NCBI GenBank assembly: GCA_915275065.1
Contig: CAJZGD010000037.1
Location: 1-14,261, forward strand
Source of the DNA: an uncultured Corynebacterium sp.
GTDB taxonomy: Bacteria; Actinomycetota; Actinomycetes; Mycobacteriales; Mycobacteriaceae
DNA length: 14,261 nt
Direction of reading: 5' to 3'
Under the pieces are notes generated by a model, which saw only the letters and a program-made list of their open reading frames with translations, was not told the origin of the DNA and ran no database searches. Positions 1 to 6,729 of this stretch are shown one piece after another. Position numbers and translations under genes: made by a program. Each line of letters begins with the position of its first letter. Positions within the stretch are counted from its first letter, which is position 1.

Positions 1-16
1 TAGCAGCTGTTTTGAC

Positions 17-30
17 ATAATGTACATTAT
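17..30. promoter_or_regulatory. 14-bp perfect palindrome, possible operator
   Basis: ATAATGTACATTAT equals its own reverse complement. It lies just past the 3' end of the minus-strand CFA-synthase-like gene, and TTGACA at 12-17 overlaps its left edge, which could be a -35 element for a gene beyond the left edge. A perfect 14-bp palindrome in non-coding DNA suits a dimeric repressor. The AT-rich ends loosely recall Fur/Zur-type sites, but the spacing differs from the usual 7-1-7 form, so I do not assign a regulator. Confidence 0.4.
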
Positions 31-37
31 CGGCGCA

Positions 38-1351
38 TTACCCCCAGGCGCGCCGATACCGGGATGTCACCACCAGCTGCAACGCATCGAGCGCCCCTAC
101 CCGGAATAATGCCTCCCGTAGCGCTAGCTGAAACACCCACAGGTTCCGGTACACCCGATCATAACCGTTCGCGGCGGCCTCCCGGGACTGTGCCTCAAAC
201 GTTTCCCGCTGCATCGCTAATCCCTCAACATAATGCGGCCCCATGTGTGTTTGCGCAATGATCCGCAGGTCCGTGTTCACGTCGAAAAGTCGATGCAGCT
301 GCTCGATGGTCACATAGTTTAATGCCGGCCAAATATACGCCCGCAGCACATCCGCACACCGGTCGAGCGTTACCGACAACTTATCCGTCGCCACCACCGT
401 TTGGACCGCTAAAAACCCGCCATGCACCAGCATCCGGTTCAACGATTGCACGTACACTCGCTGCGCCTGGGTATCCATGACTTCGAGCTTTTCGACGCTG
501 GTAATCACATCATAATGACTCGGCCACGTGCGCGGATTAGGAAAAAGTGACTCCAGCAATCGCACCTGTACCGACGAATCCACATCCGCCATCGCCACCA
601 CATCCTGCACATCCGCCACCTGCTGGGCGTCACTGCTCAACACGTCCACGGTGGCCGAACGTCGGGCCGCCGCAATGGGAATCGTCGGGCCCGAACTGGG
701 AAAATCCAGCACATGGGTGCCTATGCCCACATGCGCCGCGTCTAACAACCCCACGGCTGCCCGCACTTGGGCGTCCCCCAAATCCGCCCGTTCTACCAGC
801 GTGGGGGGCGATAATTCGGTGATGTCCACGAAATACTGGCCTGGCTCGTCTTTCTTTCCGGCCCCCGGCACATAGCTTTTCATGTACACCCGTTCCGTTG
901 TGGGCACCCCGGAGGAAAACACTGGCCCGTGCGTGCTCATCCCATCACCGGAATACAGCCGCACCAAACTGTCGGGGATTTCCTCCCCTAAATACAGCCC
1001 GCCTACCTCTAGTTTGCCGCACCTAGGACGGTAGCCCGCCTCCAGCAGGCCAGTGAGTACCCGCACCAGGTTATCGCTCTCCCATTCCCCGGCCATGTAG
1101 CCTTCGGCCAGCCCCAGCCAGCCGGAGTATGCGATCCGGGTAAATACCTCCTCGTATAGCACCCGCAGGTCTGGGTGAGGACCGTCAAGATCGAGCCCGG
1201 CTTTCTCGCAGGCGGTAGCGAACTCGGCTTCCGCCCGGCGGGCTTTTGACGCTGCGAACATTCCCGTGGGAATCGTGACGATGCCCGGCCACACATCCGC
1301 ATTAATCGCAGCTAAATGATGGTATCTGCCGGTATCTTGCAGAGTTTGCAC
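38..1351 (-). CDS. ufaA: Cyclopropane-fatty-acyl-phospholipid synthase-like methyltransferase (UfaA-type), 437 aa
   Basis: This protein has the architecture of the CFA synthase/mycolate-methyltransferase family, which transfers a methylene or methyl group from SAM to unsaturated acyl chains of membrane lipids. The N-terminal family signature is seen at about residues 76-104 (SGWLGLAEGYMAGEW, then a leucine-rich helix). The Rossmann domain starts near residue 212, and the family C-terminal features (RAYIWP near 337-342 and the VFQLALREALFRVGALD helix near 406-422) are present. Motif I reads VLDFPSSGPT where relatives have a VLEIGxGxG-like loop, so SAM binding is doubtful. The start is GTG at 1351, preceded by GAGGAG at 1357-1362 with 5-base spacing. 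It is divergent from ndh, the arrangement I recall for ufaA/ndh in C. glutamicum. A role in methyl-branched fatty acid formation is inference; a non-catalytic role is possible. Confidence 0.8.
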   Translation of the reverse strand: MQTLQDTGRYHHLAAINADVWPGIVTIPTGMFAASKARRAEAEFATACEKAGLDLDGPHPDLRVLYEEVFTRIAYSGWLGLAEGYMAGEWESDNLVRVLTGLLEAGYRPRCGKLEVGGLYLGEEIPDSLVRLYSGDGMSTHGPVFSSGVPTTERVYMKSYVPGAGKKDEPGQYFVDITELSPPTLVERADLGDAQVRAAVGLLDAAHVGIGTHVLDFPSSGPTIPIAAARRSATVDVLSSDAQQVADVQDVVAMADVDSSVQVRLLESLFPNPRTWPSHYDVITSVEKLEVMDTQAQRVYVQSLNRMLVHGGFLAVQTVVATDKLSVTLDRCADVLRAYIWPALNYVTIEQLHRLFDVNTDLRIIAQTHMGPHYVEGLAMQRETFEAQSREAAANGYDRVYRNLWVFQLALREALFRVGALDALQLVVTSRYRRAWG

Positions 1352-1383
1352 GCACTCTCCTCACATACATATCTCACTGAAAT

Positions 1384-1400
1384 AGTGTAATTCGCACACT
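1384..1400. promoter_or_regulatory. Inverted repeat AGTGT-N7-ACACT in the ufaA/ndh divergent region
   Basis: Two 5-bp arms (1384-1388 and 1396-1400) flank a 7-base spacer between the divergent genes. The shape recalls a CRP/GlxR-type site (TGTGA-N6-TCACA), but the GTG to CAC spacing is off by one or more bases, so it is at best a degenerate version. It could be an operator acting on either gene. Confidence 0.25.
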
Positions 1401-1410
1401 TCCCCACCCC

Positions 1411-1420
1411 GTGGCGCCAC
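1411..1420. promoter_or_regulatory. 10-bp perfect palindrome GTGGCGCCAC
   Basis: A GC-rich perfect palindrome in the otherwise non-coding divergent region between the CFA-like gene and ndh. It sits 100 bp upstream of the ndh ATG. It may be a regulator site or chance, and it does not extend beyond 10 bp. Confidence 0.2.
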
Positions 1421-1468
1421 ACCGATCCCAGTTCGAATGTGTTATTTGCTTAAGCGCCGACTACCATA

Positions 1469-1493
1469 GGTGAGGCATTATCATTGCCTAACC
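1469..1493. promoter_or_regulatory. Near-perfect dyad in the ndh leader
   Basis: GGTGAGGCA (1469-1477), a 7-base spacer TTATCAT and TGCCTAACC (1485-1493) form inverted arms matching at 8 of 9 positions. The dyad ends three bases before the ndh Shine-Dalgarno AGGAG (1496-1500). It could be a repressor site or an mRNA hairpin masking the ribosome site. The TAGG and CCTAACC elements recall DtxR half-sites, but the spacer is much wider than in a DtxR box. Confidence 0.4.
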
Positions 1494-1510
1494 GCAGGAG
1501 TTATATTGTC

Positions 1511-2866
1511 ATGACTGACGCTCCCTACCGTCCCGAGGGTGGTCGCCATCACGTTGTCGTCATTGGTTCCGGCTTCGGCGGACTTTTCGCCGTCCAAAAC
1601 CTCAAAAAAAATGCCAACGTGGACATCACCCTCATTGACCGCACGAACCACCACCTGTTCCAACCCCTGTTGTATCAGGTGGCGACCGGTATCCTCTCTC
1701 ACGGCGAGATCGCGCCCTCCACCCGGCAGATTCTCGCTAACCAGGATAATGTCAGCGTGTTTAAGGCAGAAGTCATCGGTATTGATACCGAACACAAAAC
1801 TGTTACTGCGGAATTGTCCGAATACACCAAGGTGTTTTCCTACGATTCCCTCATTATCTCCGCCGGCGCCAGCCAATCCTATTTCGGTAACGACCATTTC
1901 GCCGAATTCGCCCCCGGCATGAAGACCATTGATGACGCCCTAGAGCTCCGTGCCCGGATTCTGGGCGGGTTTGAACGGGCCGAAGTCACCGAAGACCCCC
2001 TGGAGCGGGAACGCCTGCTCACCTTTGTGATTGTGGGTGCCGGCCCCACCGGTGTGGAATTAGCTGGTCAGGTTGCCGAAATGGCGCACCGTACCCTGGC
2101 TGGTTCGTTCCGGCGTTCGAATCCTGCCAATGCGAAGATCATTCTGCTCGACGCCGCACCCCAGGTGTTGCCGCCGTTCGGGAAACGGCTTGGCCGGAAC
2201 GCCCAACGGCAGCTGGAGAAAATCGGGGTGACGGTCAAATTGAACGCCATGGTCACTGACATCACCGATAGCACGGTGAAATACCAGGTGAAAGGCAGCG
2301 ATGAGGTTCACACCATTGAATCGTTCTGTAAGATCTGGTCCGCTGGTGTGGCGGCCTCCCCGCTGGGGAAGATGGTTGCCGACCAATTGGGTGCCGAAGT
2401 TGACCGTTCCGGCCGGGTGCTGGTCAACCATGATTTAAGCGTTGGCCGTGATAAAAACGTGTTCGTCATTGGGGACATGATGAACTACCAGAACCTCCCC
2501 GGCGTGGCCCAGGTGGCCATTCAGGCTGGTGAATACGTGGCGGAACAGATCACCGCCGAGGCCCAGGGCCGCTCCGATATGGAGCGCCCCGCCTTCGAAT
2601 ATTTCGATAAGGGGTCCATGGCCACCATTTCCCGGTTTAATGCCGTGGTGAAAATGGGCAATGTGGAGATCACTGGTTTCTTCGGCTGGGTGTTGTGGCT
2701 GGTGGTGCATGTGATGTTCCTGGTTGGGTTCCGTAACCGGATCACCTCCATTGTTTCTTGGGGTATTAATGCCCTGTCTCGGAACCGGTGGAATCTGGCG
2801 GCTACTCGCCAACAGTTGCACGCCCGTGCCGCCATGCGCGAGGTAGAGAAGAAACCCGAACGCTAA
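1511..2866 (+). CDS. ndh: Type II NADH dehydrogenase, 451 aa
   Basis: Single-subunit, non-proton-pumping NADH:menaquinone oxidoreductase that works at the inner face of the cytoplasmic membrane and feeds the respiratory chain. An FAD-binding dinucleotide fold is visible at residues 17-24 (VIGSGFGG), then the family stretch NHHLFQPLLYQVATG (46-60). The second, NADH-binding fold is at 173-184 (VIVGAGPTGVEL) and the FAD-contact FVIGDM at 318-323. An amphipathic to hydrophobic C-terminal segment near 388-407 (TGFFGWVLWLVVHVMFLV) is the likely membrane anchor. I chose ATG 1511, preceded by AGGAG at 1496-1500. A TTG nine codons upstream (1484) would place the ribosome site inside the coding region. 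Length is normal for actinobacterial Ndh. It is divergent from the CFA-like gene and convergent with a small methyltransferase 7 bases downstream. Confidence 0.97.
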   Translation: MTDAPYRPEGGRHHVVVIGSGFGGLFAVQNLKKNANVDITLIDRTNHHLFQPLLYQVATGILSHGEIAPSTRQILANQDNVSVFKAEVIGIDTEHKTVTAELSEYTKVFSYDSLIISAGASQSYFGNDHFAEFAPGMKTIDDALELRARILGGFERAEVTEDPLERERLLTFVIVGAGPTGVELAGQVAEMAHRTLAGSFRRSNPANAKIILLDAAPQVLPPFGKRLGRNAQRQLEKIGVTVKLNAMVTDITDSTVKYQVKGSDEVHTIESFCKIWSAGVAASPLGKMVADQLGAEVDRSGRVLVNHDLSVGRDKNVFVIGDMMNYQNLPGVAQVAIQAGEYVAEQITAEAQGRSDMERPAFEYFDKGSMATISRFNAVVKMGNVEITGFFGWVLWLVVHVMFLVGFRNRITSIVSWGINALSRNRWNLAATRQQLHARAAMREVEKKPER

Positions 2867-2873
2867 TCCCCTG

Positions 2874-3485
2874 CTACTGCCCCAGGCCGTAGGGCTTGGG
2901 GCGGCGCAGCACCACCACTAAGAATTCCGACCGGTCCGTGTAGGGGTCGAGCTCCCAGGAGGAGAATTTATGCTCCACCACGAAGCCGGCGGCTTCCGCA
3001 TTTGCGAAGAATTCCGGGAAGCTCCAGGCCCGGCCGGGGCCACTGCCGTAGGCGATCACGGCCCGCCCACCGTTTTTCAACGCCCGGTACAGGTTGTCAA
3101 GGGCTGGTTGGCGGCCTTCCGGCGCGAGGAACCCCATGACGTTGCCGGCGGATACGATGAGGTCGAAGTCGGATTCTGGGATTTTGTCGGTGCTTAAATC
3201 CCCCACATAGAAGGTGGCATCGGGGTTTGCTTCCTTGGCTATGTCGATCAGCACCGGGTCAACGTCGAACCCCACCACGGTGTGTCCTCGTTCGGTGAGG
3301 AACCCCGTGAGTCGGCCCTGGCCGCAGCCGGCGTCCAGGATGCGGGATTCCCGCTGCGCCATGGCGTCGATAAGCCGCGCTTCACCAACAATGTCGTGGC
3401 CCTGTTCCGCCAACATCTGCCACCGGTTGGCATAGTTGATAGAGTGAGCAGGGTTGTTTTTTACAATTTCATTCCAGGTTGGCAT
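2874..3485 (-). CDS. Class I SAM-dependent methyltransferase, 203 aa, substrate unknown
   Basis: A compact Rossmann-fold methyltransferase. Motif I is intact at residues 49-58 (ILDAGCGQGR), the acidic end of strand 2 is FDVDP (73-77), a motif-II-like YVGDLS follows at 93-98, and the post-motif segment LYRALKNGGRAVIAYG lies at about 132-147. The C-terminal part (SSWELDPY... FLVVVLRRP) is typical of small Methyltransf_11/25-type enzymes with unassigned substrates. The start ATG 3485 has no clear Shine-Dalgarno. Instead a -10-like TAGACT (minus strand, 3498-3493) lies 7 bases upstream, which suggests a leaderless transcript. The gene is convergent with ndh and divergent from corA. A small-molecule or lipid target is possible, but nothing in the sequence decides it. 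Confidence 0.88.
   Translation of the reverse strand: MPTWNEIVKNNPAHSINYANRWQMLAEQGHDIVGEARLIDAMAQRESRILDAGCGQGRLTGFLTERGHTVVGFDVDPVLIDIAKEANPDATFYVGDLSTDKIPESDFDLIVSAGNVMGFLAPEGRQPALDNLYRALKNGGRAVIAYGSGPGRAWSFPEFFANAEAAGFVVEHKFSSWELDPYTDRSEFLVVVLRRPKPYGLGQ
2879..2902. terminator. Hairpin at the convergent ndh/methyltransferase ends
   Basis: GCCCCAGGCC (2879-2888), loop GTAG and GGCTTGGGGC (2893-2902) form a 10-bp stem with one G-U wobble. The hairpin starts 12 bases after the ndh stop and lies inside the last codons of the oppositely oriented methyltransferase. No T-run follows on either strand, so it would be a U-tract-less terminator or a bidirectional RNA-end stabiliser. Part of the symmetry may be a by-product of the coding sequence. 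Confidence 0.4.
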
Positions 3486-3492
3486 GCGCTAC

Positions 3493-3498
3493 AGTCTA
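3493..3498 (-). promoter_or_regulatory. Putative -10 (TAGACT) of the small methyltransferase, leaderless arrangement
   Basis: On the minus strand TAGACT is followed by 7 bases and then the ATG at 3485. With the usual 6-8 base distance from the -10 element to the transcript start, transcription would begin at the start codon. No Shine-Dalgarno is visible, which agrees with this. Confidence 0.4.
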
Positions 3499-3506
3499 GC
3501 TGCTAG
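3496..3506. promoter_or_regulatory. Short dyad CTAGC-T-GCTAG between methyltransferase and corA
   Basis: Two 5-bp arms around a single T lie between the divergent starts and overlap the putative -10 element of the methyltransferase. A regulator here could affect both genes, but the dyad is short and may be chance. Confidence 0.2.
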
Positions 3507-3517
3507 TAACCCAACAC

Positions 3518-3523
3518 TAAAAT
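3518..3523 (+). promoter_or_regulatory. Putative -10 (TAAAAT) of corA
   Basis: TAAAAT fits the corynebacterial TAnnnT -10 consensus and lies 17 bases upstream of the corA ATG, leaving room for a very short leader that still carries the AAGGAG ribosome site at 3529-3534. No good -35 is seen, which is common in corynebacteria. The leader is far too short for a magnesium riboswitch. Confidence 0.4.
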
Positions 3524-3540
3524 TATTTAAGGAGAGTGAT

Positions 3541-4680
3541 ATGTCTCGCCGCAGGTTTCCCCTTACCCCTAAAAATCTCATCCCCTCAGCCACCGCTGCG
3601 GCGCAGAAACCTCCTGCCCCACACCGTTCGTTTGCCGACGTGGTTGATCACTGTTGTATTTTTATTGATGGCATCCGCATGCCCGGGGAGCTCAAGCAGC
3701 ATGCTGGCGCCCTGGAAACCCTGCATAATTATTTGGCAGAGGCGAAACAGGACGGTGGGCACCCACACGGGTTTGTGTGGCTGAGCCTCAACGCGCCCAA
3801 TGCCAACCACATGCATGCGGTTGCGGACTCGTTTAACGTCCATGATCTCATCATTGACGATATTGTTGCCGCCCACCAGCGTCCCAAGGTGGAAACCTAC
3901 GATGACCAAATATTCATGGTGCTGAAATCCGTGAAATACTCCGATTTTGATAACCGCCAGGATTCGGTGCAGCAGTCCCGCCAGGTCATTGAGGTTGGTG
4001 AGGTGCAAATGGTGTTGGGCCAGCATTTCATTATCACTATTCGCCACAAGACTCCCCTGCCGGATCTGAAATCCCGCATCACCATTACCGACAATGAGCC
4101 CGCCACCAAGCAAGGCCCGTTGGGGTTGGCGTGGGCCATTGCCGACGCGCTTGTCGACGACTACCGCCGGGCCGCCAACGAACTTTCCGAAGATGTTGAT
4201 GTGTTGGAAGAAGAAGTCTTCACCCCCCAATCGGAACTCAACGTTGACCAGATTTACCTGCTCAAACGTGAGGTGCTAGAGATGCGGCACGCCATTAACC
4301 CGCTCGAACCCGCGCTGAGTACCTTCAACCAGTTATTGAAAAACCGTAAGGAGGGTGAGGAATTGCGCAGCTATTTCCGGGACGTGCTGGACCACGAGAT
4401 TGTGGCCAAGGACTCGGTCAATAGCTCCAATGAGCGGCTCACCGCCCTCATTGATGCCGCCGTGGCAAAGATTTCTTTACAACAAAACGCCGACATGCGT
4501 GCCATCTCCGCCTATGTGGGCATGGCGGCCGTGCCCACACTGGTGGCCGGCATTTACGGCATGAACTTCCAAAACATGCCGGAGTTGGCGTGGAAGTATG
4601 GTTATTTCGGCGCCATTGGCCTCATGGTCGCCATTGTTATTGTGTTATGGTGGGCGTTTAAACGCCGCAATTGGCTTTAA
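3541..4680 (+). CDS. corA: CorA-family magnesium/cobalt transporter, 379 aa
   Basis: CorA proteins form membrane pentamers that carry Mg2+ (and Co2+ or Ni2+) into the cell. The signature is complete: a long cytoplasmic domain rich in acidic and helical segments (for example a stretch near 210-235 containing SEDVDVLEEEVF), then two C-terminal membrane helices. The first ends in the hallmark YGMN loop (GMN at 340-342) and the second spans about 353-372, followed by a basic tail (FKRRNWL). ATG 3541 is chosen because AAGGAG lies 6 bases upstream; the open frame extends 29 codons further back into the methyltransferase region without a ribosome site. The first 30 residues are basic and divergent. 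It is convergent with the thioesterase gene, and the two stop codons overlap. Confidence 0.95.
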   Translation: MSRRRFPLTPKNLIPSATAAAQKPPAPHRSFADVVDHCCIFIDGIRMPGELKQHAGALETLHNYLAEAKQDGGHPHGFVWLSLNAPNANHMHAVADSFNVHDLIIDDIVAAHQRPKVETYDDQIFMVLKSVKYSDFDNRQDSVQQSRQVIEVGEVQMVLGQHFIITIRHKTPLPDLKSRITITDNEPATKQGPLGLAWAIADALVDDYRRAANELSEDVDVLEEEVFTPQSELNVDQIYLLKREVLEMRHAINPLEPALSTFNQLLKNRKEGEELRSYFRDVLDHEIVAKDSVNSSNERLTALIDAAVAKISLQQNADMRAISAYVGMAAVPTLVAGIYGMNFQNMPELAWKYGYFGAIGLMVAIVIVLWWAFKRRNWL

Positions 4681-5153
4681 TTCTTGTCATCAATCACCAT
4701 GGTTCGCACTATCGAGGTGGCCACCAAATGGCCCCGGTGGAACATGTCCACGGCAATGAGTTGGGTGCGCCGCCCCGGCTGAATGACTTTCGCTTCGGCG
4801 GTGATCACCCCGGCAGATACTGGGGCAATAAAGTTTGTGTTGTTATTGATGCCCACAACTACTTTCCCATTGCTGGCGGTGATCCCCATGATCGAACCCA
4901 CGGTTTCCGCGATCGCACAGCACACCCCACCGTTCACTATGCCGGTGATTTGCAAATGCTCCTGGGTCACATGCAATTCGGCCACGGTTCGTTCCCGATC
5001 CGCCTCGGTGAACCGCAACCCAAGCTGGTTACAGAATCCACCGGAAAGATCATTGAGATGGGCCAGTTCTCGAATGTGCAGCCCATTTTCCCCCATGTTA
5101 TGCAGTAGTTCCAGTAACTCAGCCGCAGTATTGGGGATTTCTGTATGTGTCAT
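4677..5153 (-). CDS. PaaI-type hotdog-fold thioesterase, 158 aa
   Basis: Hotdog-fold proteins of the PaaI/YdiI group hydrolyse acyl- or aryl-CoA thioesters in the cytoplasm. The fold's central motif is seen at residues 66-87 (HLQITGIVNGGVCCAIAETV), with the candidate catalytic acid Glu83 and a later strand with NNNTNFIAPVSAG (103-115), the usual substrate-channel segment. The family HGG is NGG here (Asn74), which may alter activity or be a lineage variant. ATG 5153 is chosen; the frame runs 10 codons further upstream without support. An SD-like AGG is weak, and a -10-like TAGGCT lies 7 bases before the ATG, so a leaderless message is possible. I recall this gene next to gnd in C. glutamicum; here an integrase lies between them. 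The physiological substrate is unknown. Confidence 0.88.
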   Translation of the reverse strand: MTHTEIPNTAAELLELLHNMGENGLHIRELAHLNDLSGGFCNQLGLRFTEADRERTVAELHVTQEHLQITGIVNGGVCCAIAETVGSIMGITASNGKVVVGINNNTNFIAPVSAGVITAEAKVIQPGRRTQLIAVDMFHRGHLVATSIVRTMVIDDKN

Positions 5154-5160
5154 AGTAATT

Positions 5161-5166
5161 AGCCTA
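5161..5166 (-). promoter_or_regulatory. Putative -10 (TAGGCT) of the thioesterase gene, leaderless arrangement
   Basis: On the minus strand TAGGCT stands 7 bases before the ATG at 5153. This is the same distance and nearly the same hexamer as for the small methyltransferase, and it implies transcription starting at or next to the start codon. Confidence 0.35.
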
Positions 5167-5270
5167 CTTATTTTCAGTAGCATGTGGATAATAAGCTTCC
5201 TGGCTCACATATTTTTCACTATCATATATAGGACAGCCAAGAGAAAATCTTTATTGTAGGGGTACAGGCC

Positions 5271-6419
5271 ATGCCAACAAAGCGGGTACGAAACACCGGG
5301 ATCAGCTGGCAGGGACGGTACCGTGATGCATCCGGTAAGGAACACAGTAAAACGTTCAAAACCAAGCGGGAGGCGAAAGCGTGGGAGGACGACCAGATCC
5401 GTGCCGTCCGCCGCGGCGAATGGATTGACCCGCAAACCAGCGCCATCACCGTGCATGACCTGGTGAAAAAGAAACTCGCCCAGTCAGCCAAACCCAATAC
5501 CCGGCAGGCGCGAAACTACCTGTTGGCGAACCTTGGTGACCTCTCCCCCATCCCAATCACGGCGCTGCGGCCGGCGATGGTCCGCTCTTGGCTGCACGTT
5601 TTAGAAACCGGTCGGCCATGGGTGCCGGACCGCAGCCCACTGGCGGCAAACACGATCAGCATGATTGCTGGCCAGCTGCGGGCGATTTTCACCCAGGCGG
5701 TCAACGACGATGTGATTTTACGCCACCCCATGCGGGGCGTGGTGATTTCATCCGCAGCAAAGCAGGTAGAACGCGACGATATCCCAGGTACCGAGGAGAT
5801 CCAGGCTCTGATTCAGGCGGCTTATTCGTCCGGCCGGGGGGTGTCGCCGAACCCGCAGTTGGCCCGCATGATTATTGTGGCGGCCACCACGGGGCTGCGC
5901 GGCGGCGAAATCGGGGGTTTGCGGGTCAAGGACGTGGATTTTTTCCGCCGGGAGCTGCATGTTTCCCAACAGGTGAGCCAGAATAATGCGGGGCCGACCG
6001 CCCCGAAATCGCGGCGGGCATCTCGAACTGTTCCGCTCACGGAGGAAACCCTGGCGGCGCTCAACACGCAACTGCGGGAGCGGCCCCGCGGCCGGGAGGA
6101 AACCATTTTCGCGGCGAAAAGCGGCGAGCCCTATAATTCCCTGGCGATCGGGACGCAATTTAAAAACCTGACGAAACGGGTTGGGGTAACCACAACCTTT
6201 CACGCTTTACGTCACTATTACGCTTCTAAGCTCATCGAGTCTGGGGTGAGCGTGTCGGTGGTGCAGCGGGTGCTGGGGCATTCATCGCCGGCAACGACGC
6301 TTGGGGTATATGCGCACCTATGGCCTGGGGCGGAAGACGAAGTCCGCGACGCGGTGCGGTCATTCTGCGGCATTTCGGACCAAAAACCCACGAAAGATAT
6401 TGGTAAAATACCAGTTTAA
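5271..6419 (+). CDS. Tyrosine recombinase / phage-type integrase, 382 aa
   Basis: Site-specific recombinase that cuts and rejoins att sites through a tyrosine intermediate. The N-terminus (about 1-52) looks like the AP2-like DNA-binding arm of actinophage integrases (ISWQGRYRDASGKEHSKTF, then a KREAKAWED helix). A SAM-like core-binding domain spans about 60-165. The catalytic domain has all expected residues: Arg210 in TTGLRGGE, Lys246, His311-x-x-Arg314 in HALRH, His337 in LGHSS and Tyr347 in GVYAHLWP. Nothing is truncated, so the enzyme may be active. The start ATG 5271 follows AGGGG at 5258-5262 with 8-base spacing. A possible -10 TATCAT lies at 5220-5225. Transcription should end at the strong hairpin at 6479-6520. 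It stands alone, with no excisionase or cargo gene recognised. Confidence 0.95.
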   Translation: MPTKRVRNTGISWQGRYRDASGKEHSKTFKTKREAKAWEDDQIRAVRRGEWIDPQTSAITVHDLVKKKLAQSAKPNTRQARNYLLANLGDLSPIPITALRPAMVRSWLHVLETGRPWVPDRSPLAANTISMIAGQLRAIFTQAVNDDVILRHPMRGVVISSAAKQVERDDIPGTEEIQALIQAAYSSGRGVSPNPQLARMIIVAATTGLRGGEIGGLRVKDVDFFRRELHVSQQVSQNNAGPTAPKSRRASRTVPLTEETLAALNTQLRERPRGREETIFAAKSGEPYNSLAIGTQFKNLTKRVGVTTTFHALRHYYASKLIESGVSVSVVQRVLGHSSPATTLGVYAHLWPGAEDEVRDAVRSFCGISDQKPTKDIGKIPV

Positions 6420-6434
6420 ACGGTATAAATATTT

Positions 6435-6471
6435 TTTCGCATGGTCCATGTTTTACATATAATATGCGAAA
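6435..6471. repeat. Inverted repeat TTTCGCAT / ATGCGAAA with an inner palindrome
   Basis: Arms at 6435-6442 and 6464-6471 enclose 21 bases. The left arm overlaps a small near-palindrome CATGG-T-CCATG (6440-6450). TTTTCGCA recurs directly at 6587-6594. The position immediately downstream of int suits recombinase binding or a core attachment site, but no second att copy was found. Confidence 0.35.
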
Positions 6472-6478
6472 GATTTCC

Positions 6479-6520
6479 GACGACGGTCACCCATGAAATA
6501 AGTGACCGCCGTCACTTTTT
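6479..6520 (+). terminator. Intrinsic terminator of the integrase gene
   Basis: GACGACGGTCAC (6479-6490), an 11-base loop and GTGACCGCCGTC (6502-6513) pair at 11 of 12 positions, and a run of five T follows at 6516-6520. This is a classical rho-independent terminator 60 bases after the integrase stop. Confidence 0.85.
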
Positions 6521-6675
6521 ATGGGTGGTTTTTATCTTATTTTGACCACAATGACATCTATTATTTCTTAAAAATTAGCATACATATTTTCGCAATTTCG
6601 CCAGCATGTCTCAATCCTATTGTACGGAAATATATTTCATACACATCACTGCACATACCGACCAATGGGCAATTT

Positions 6676-6688
6676 TAGTGAAACACTA
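6676..6688. repeat. Short dyad TAGTG-AAA-CACTA
   Basis: Perfect 5-bp arms around AAA inside the AT-rich gene-free region. Possible protein-binding site; short enough to be chance. Confidence 0.2.
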
Positions 6689-6714
6689 TTTTTAAAATAT
6701 ACTTTAAACTGCGA

Positions 6715-6729
6715 TTATGTTATACATAA
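6715..6729. repeat. Short dyad TTATGT-TAT-ACATAA
   Basis: Perfect 6-bp arms around TAT in the AT-rich region between int and gnd. It could be an operator of a decayed element or a site for an AT-binding regulator. It does not overlap a recognised promoter. Confidence 0.25.

Noticed and set aside
1384..1400. GlxR (CRP-type) site
   Set aside because: The GTG to CAC spacing does not fit TGTGA-N6-TCACA, so only a generic inverted repeat is claimed.
1467..1493. DtxR iron box in the ndh leader
   Set aside because: Half-site-like pieces exist, but the spacer is too long for the 19-bp DtxR consensus.
1484..1510. TTG start for ndh nine codons upstream
   Set aside because: It would put the AGGAG ribosome site inside the gene and start within the upstream dyad; ATG 1511 has a ribosome site and gives the usual Ndh N-terminus.
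3486..3540. Magnesium riboswitch before corA
   Set aside because: The space between the divergent genes is only 55 bases and the likely leader is a few bases to about 15, too short for such an element.
5207..6590. ACATATTTT at 5207-5215 and 6582-6590 as attachment-site repeats flanking int
   Set aside because: Only 9 AT-rich bases are shared, expected by chance in such DNA; the shared AGCATGT nearby has a different spacing.
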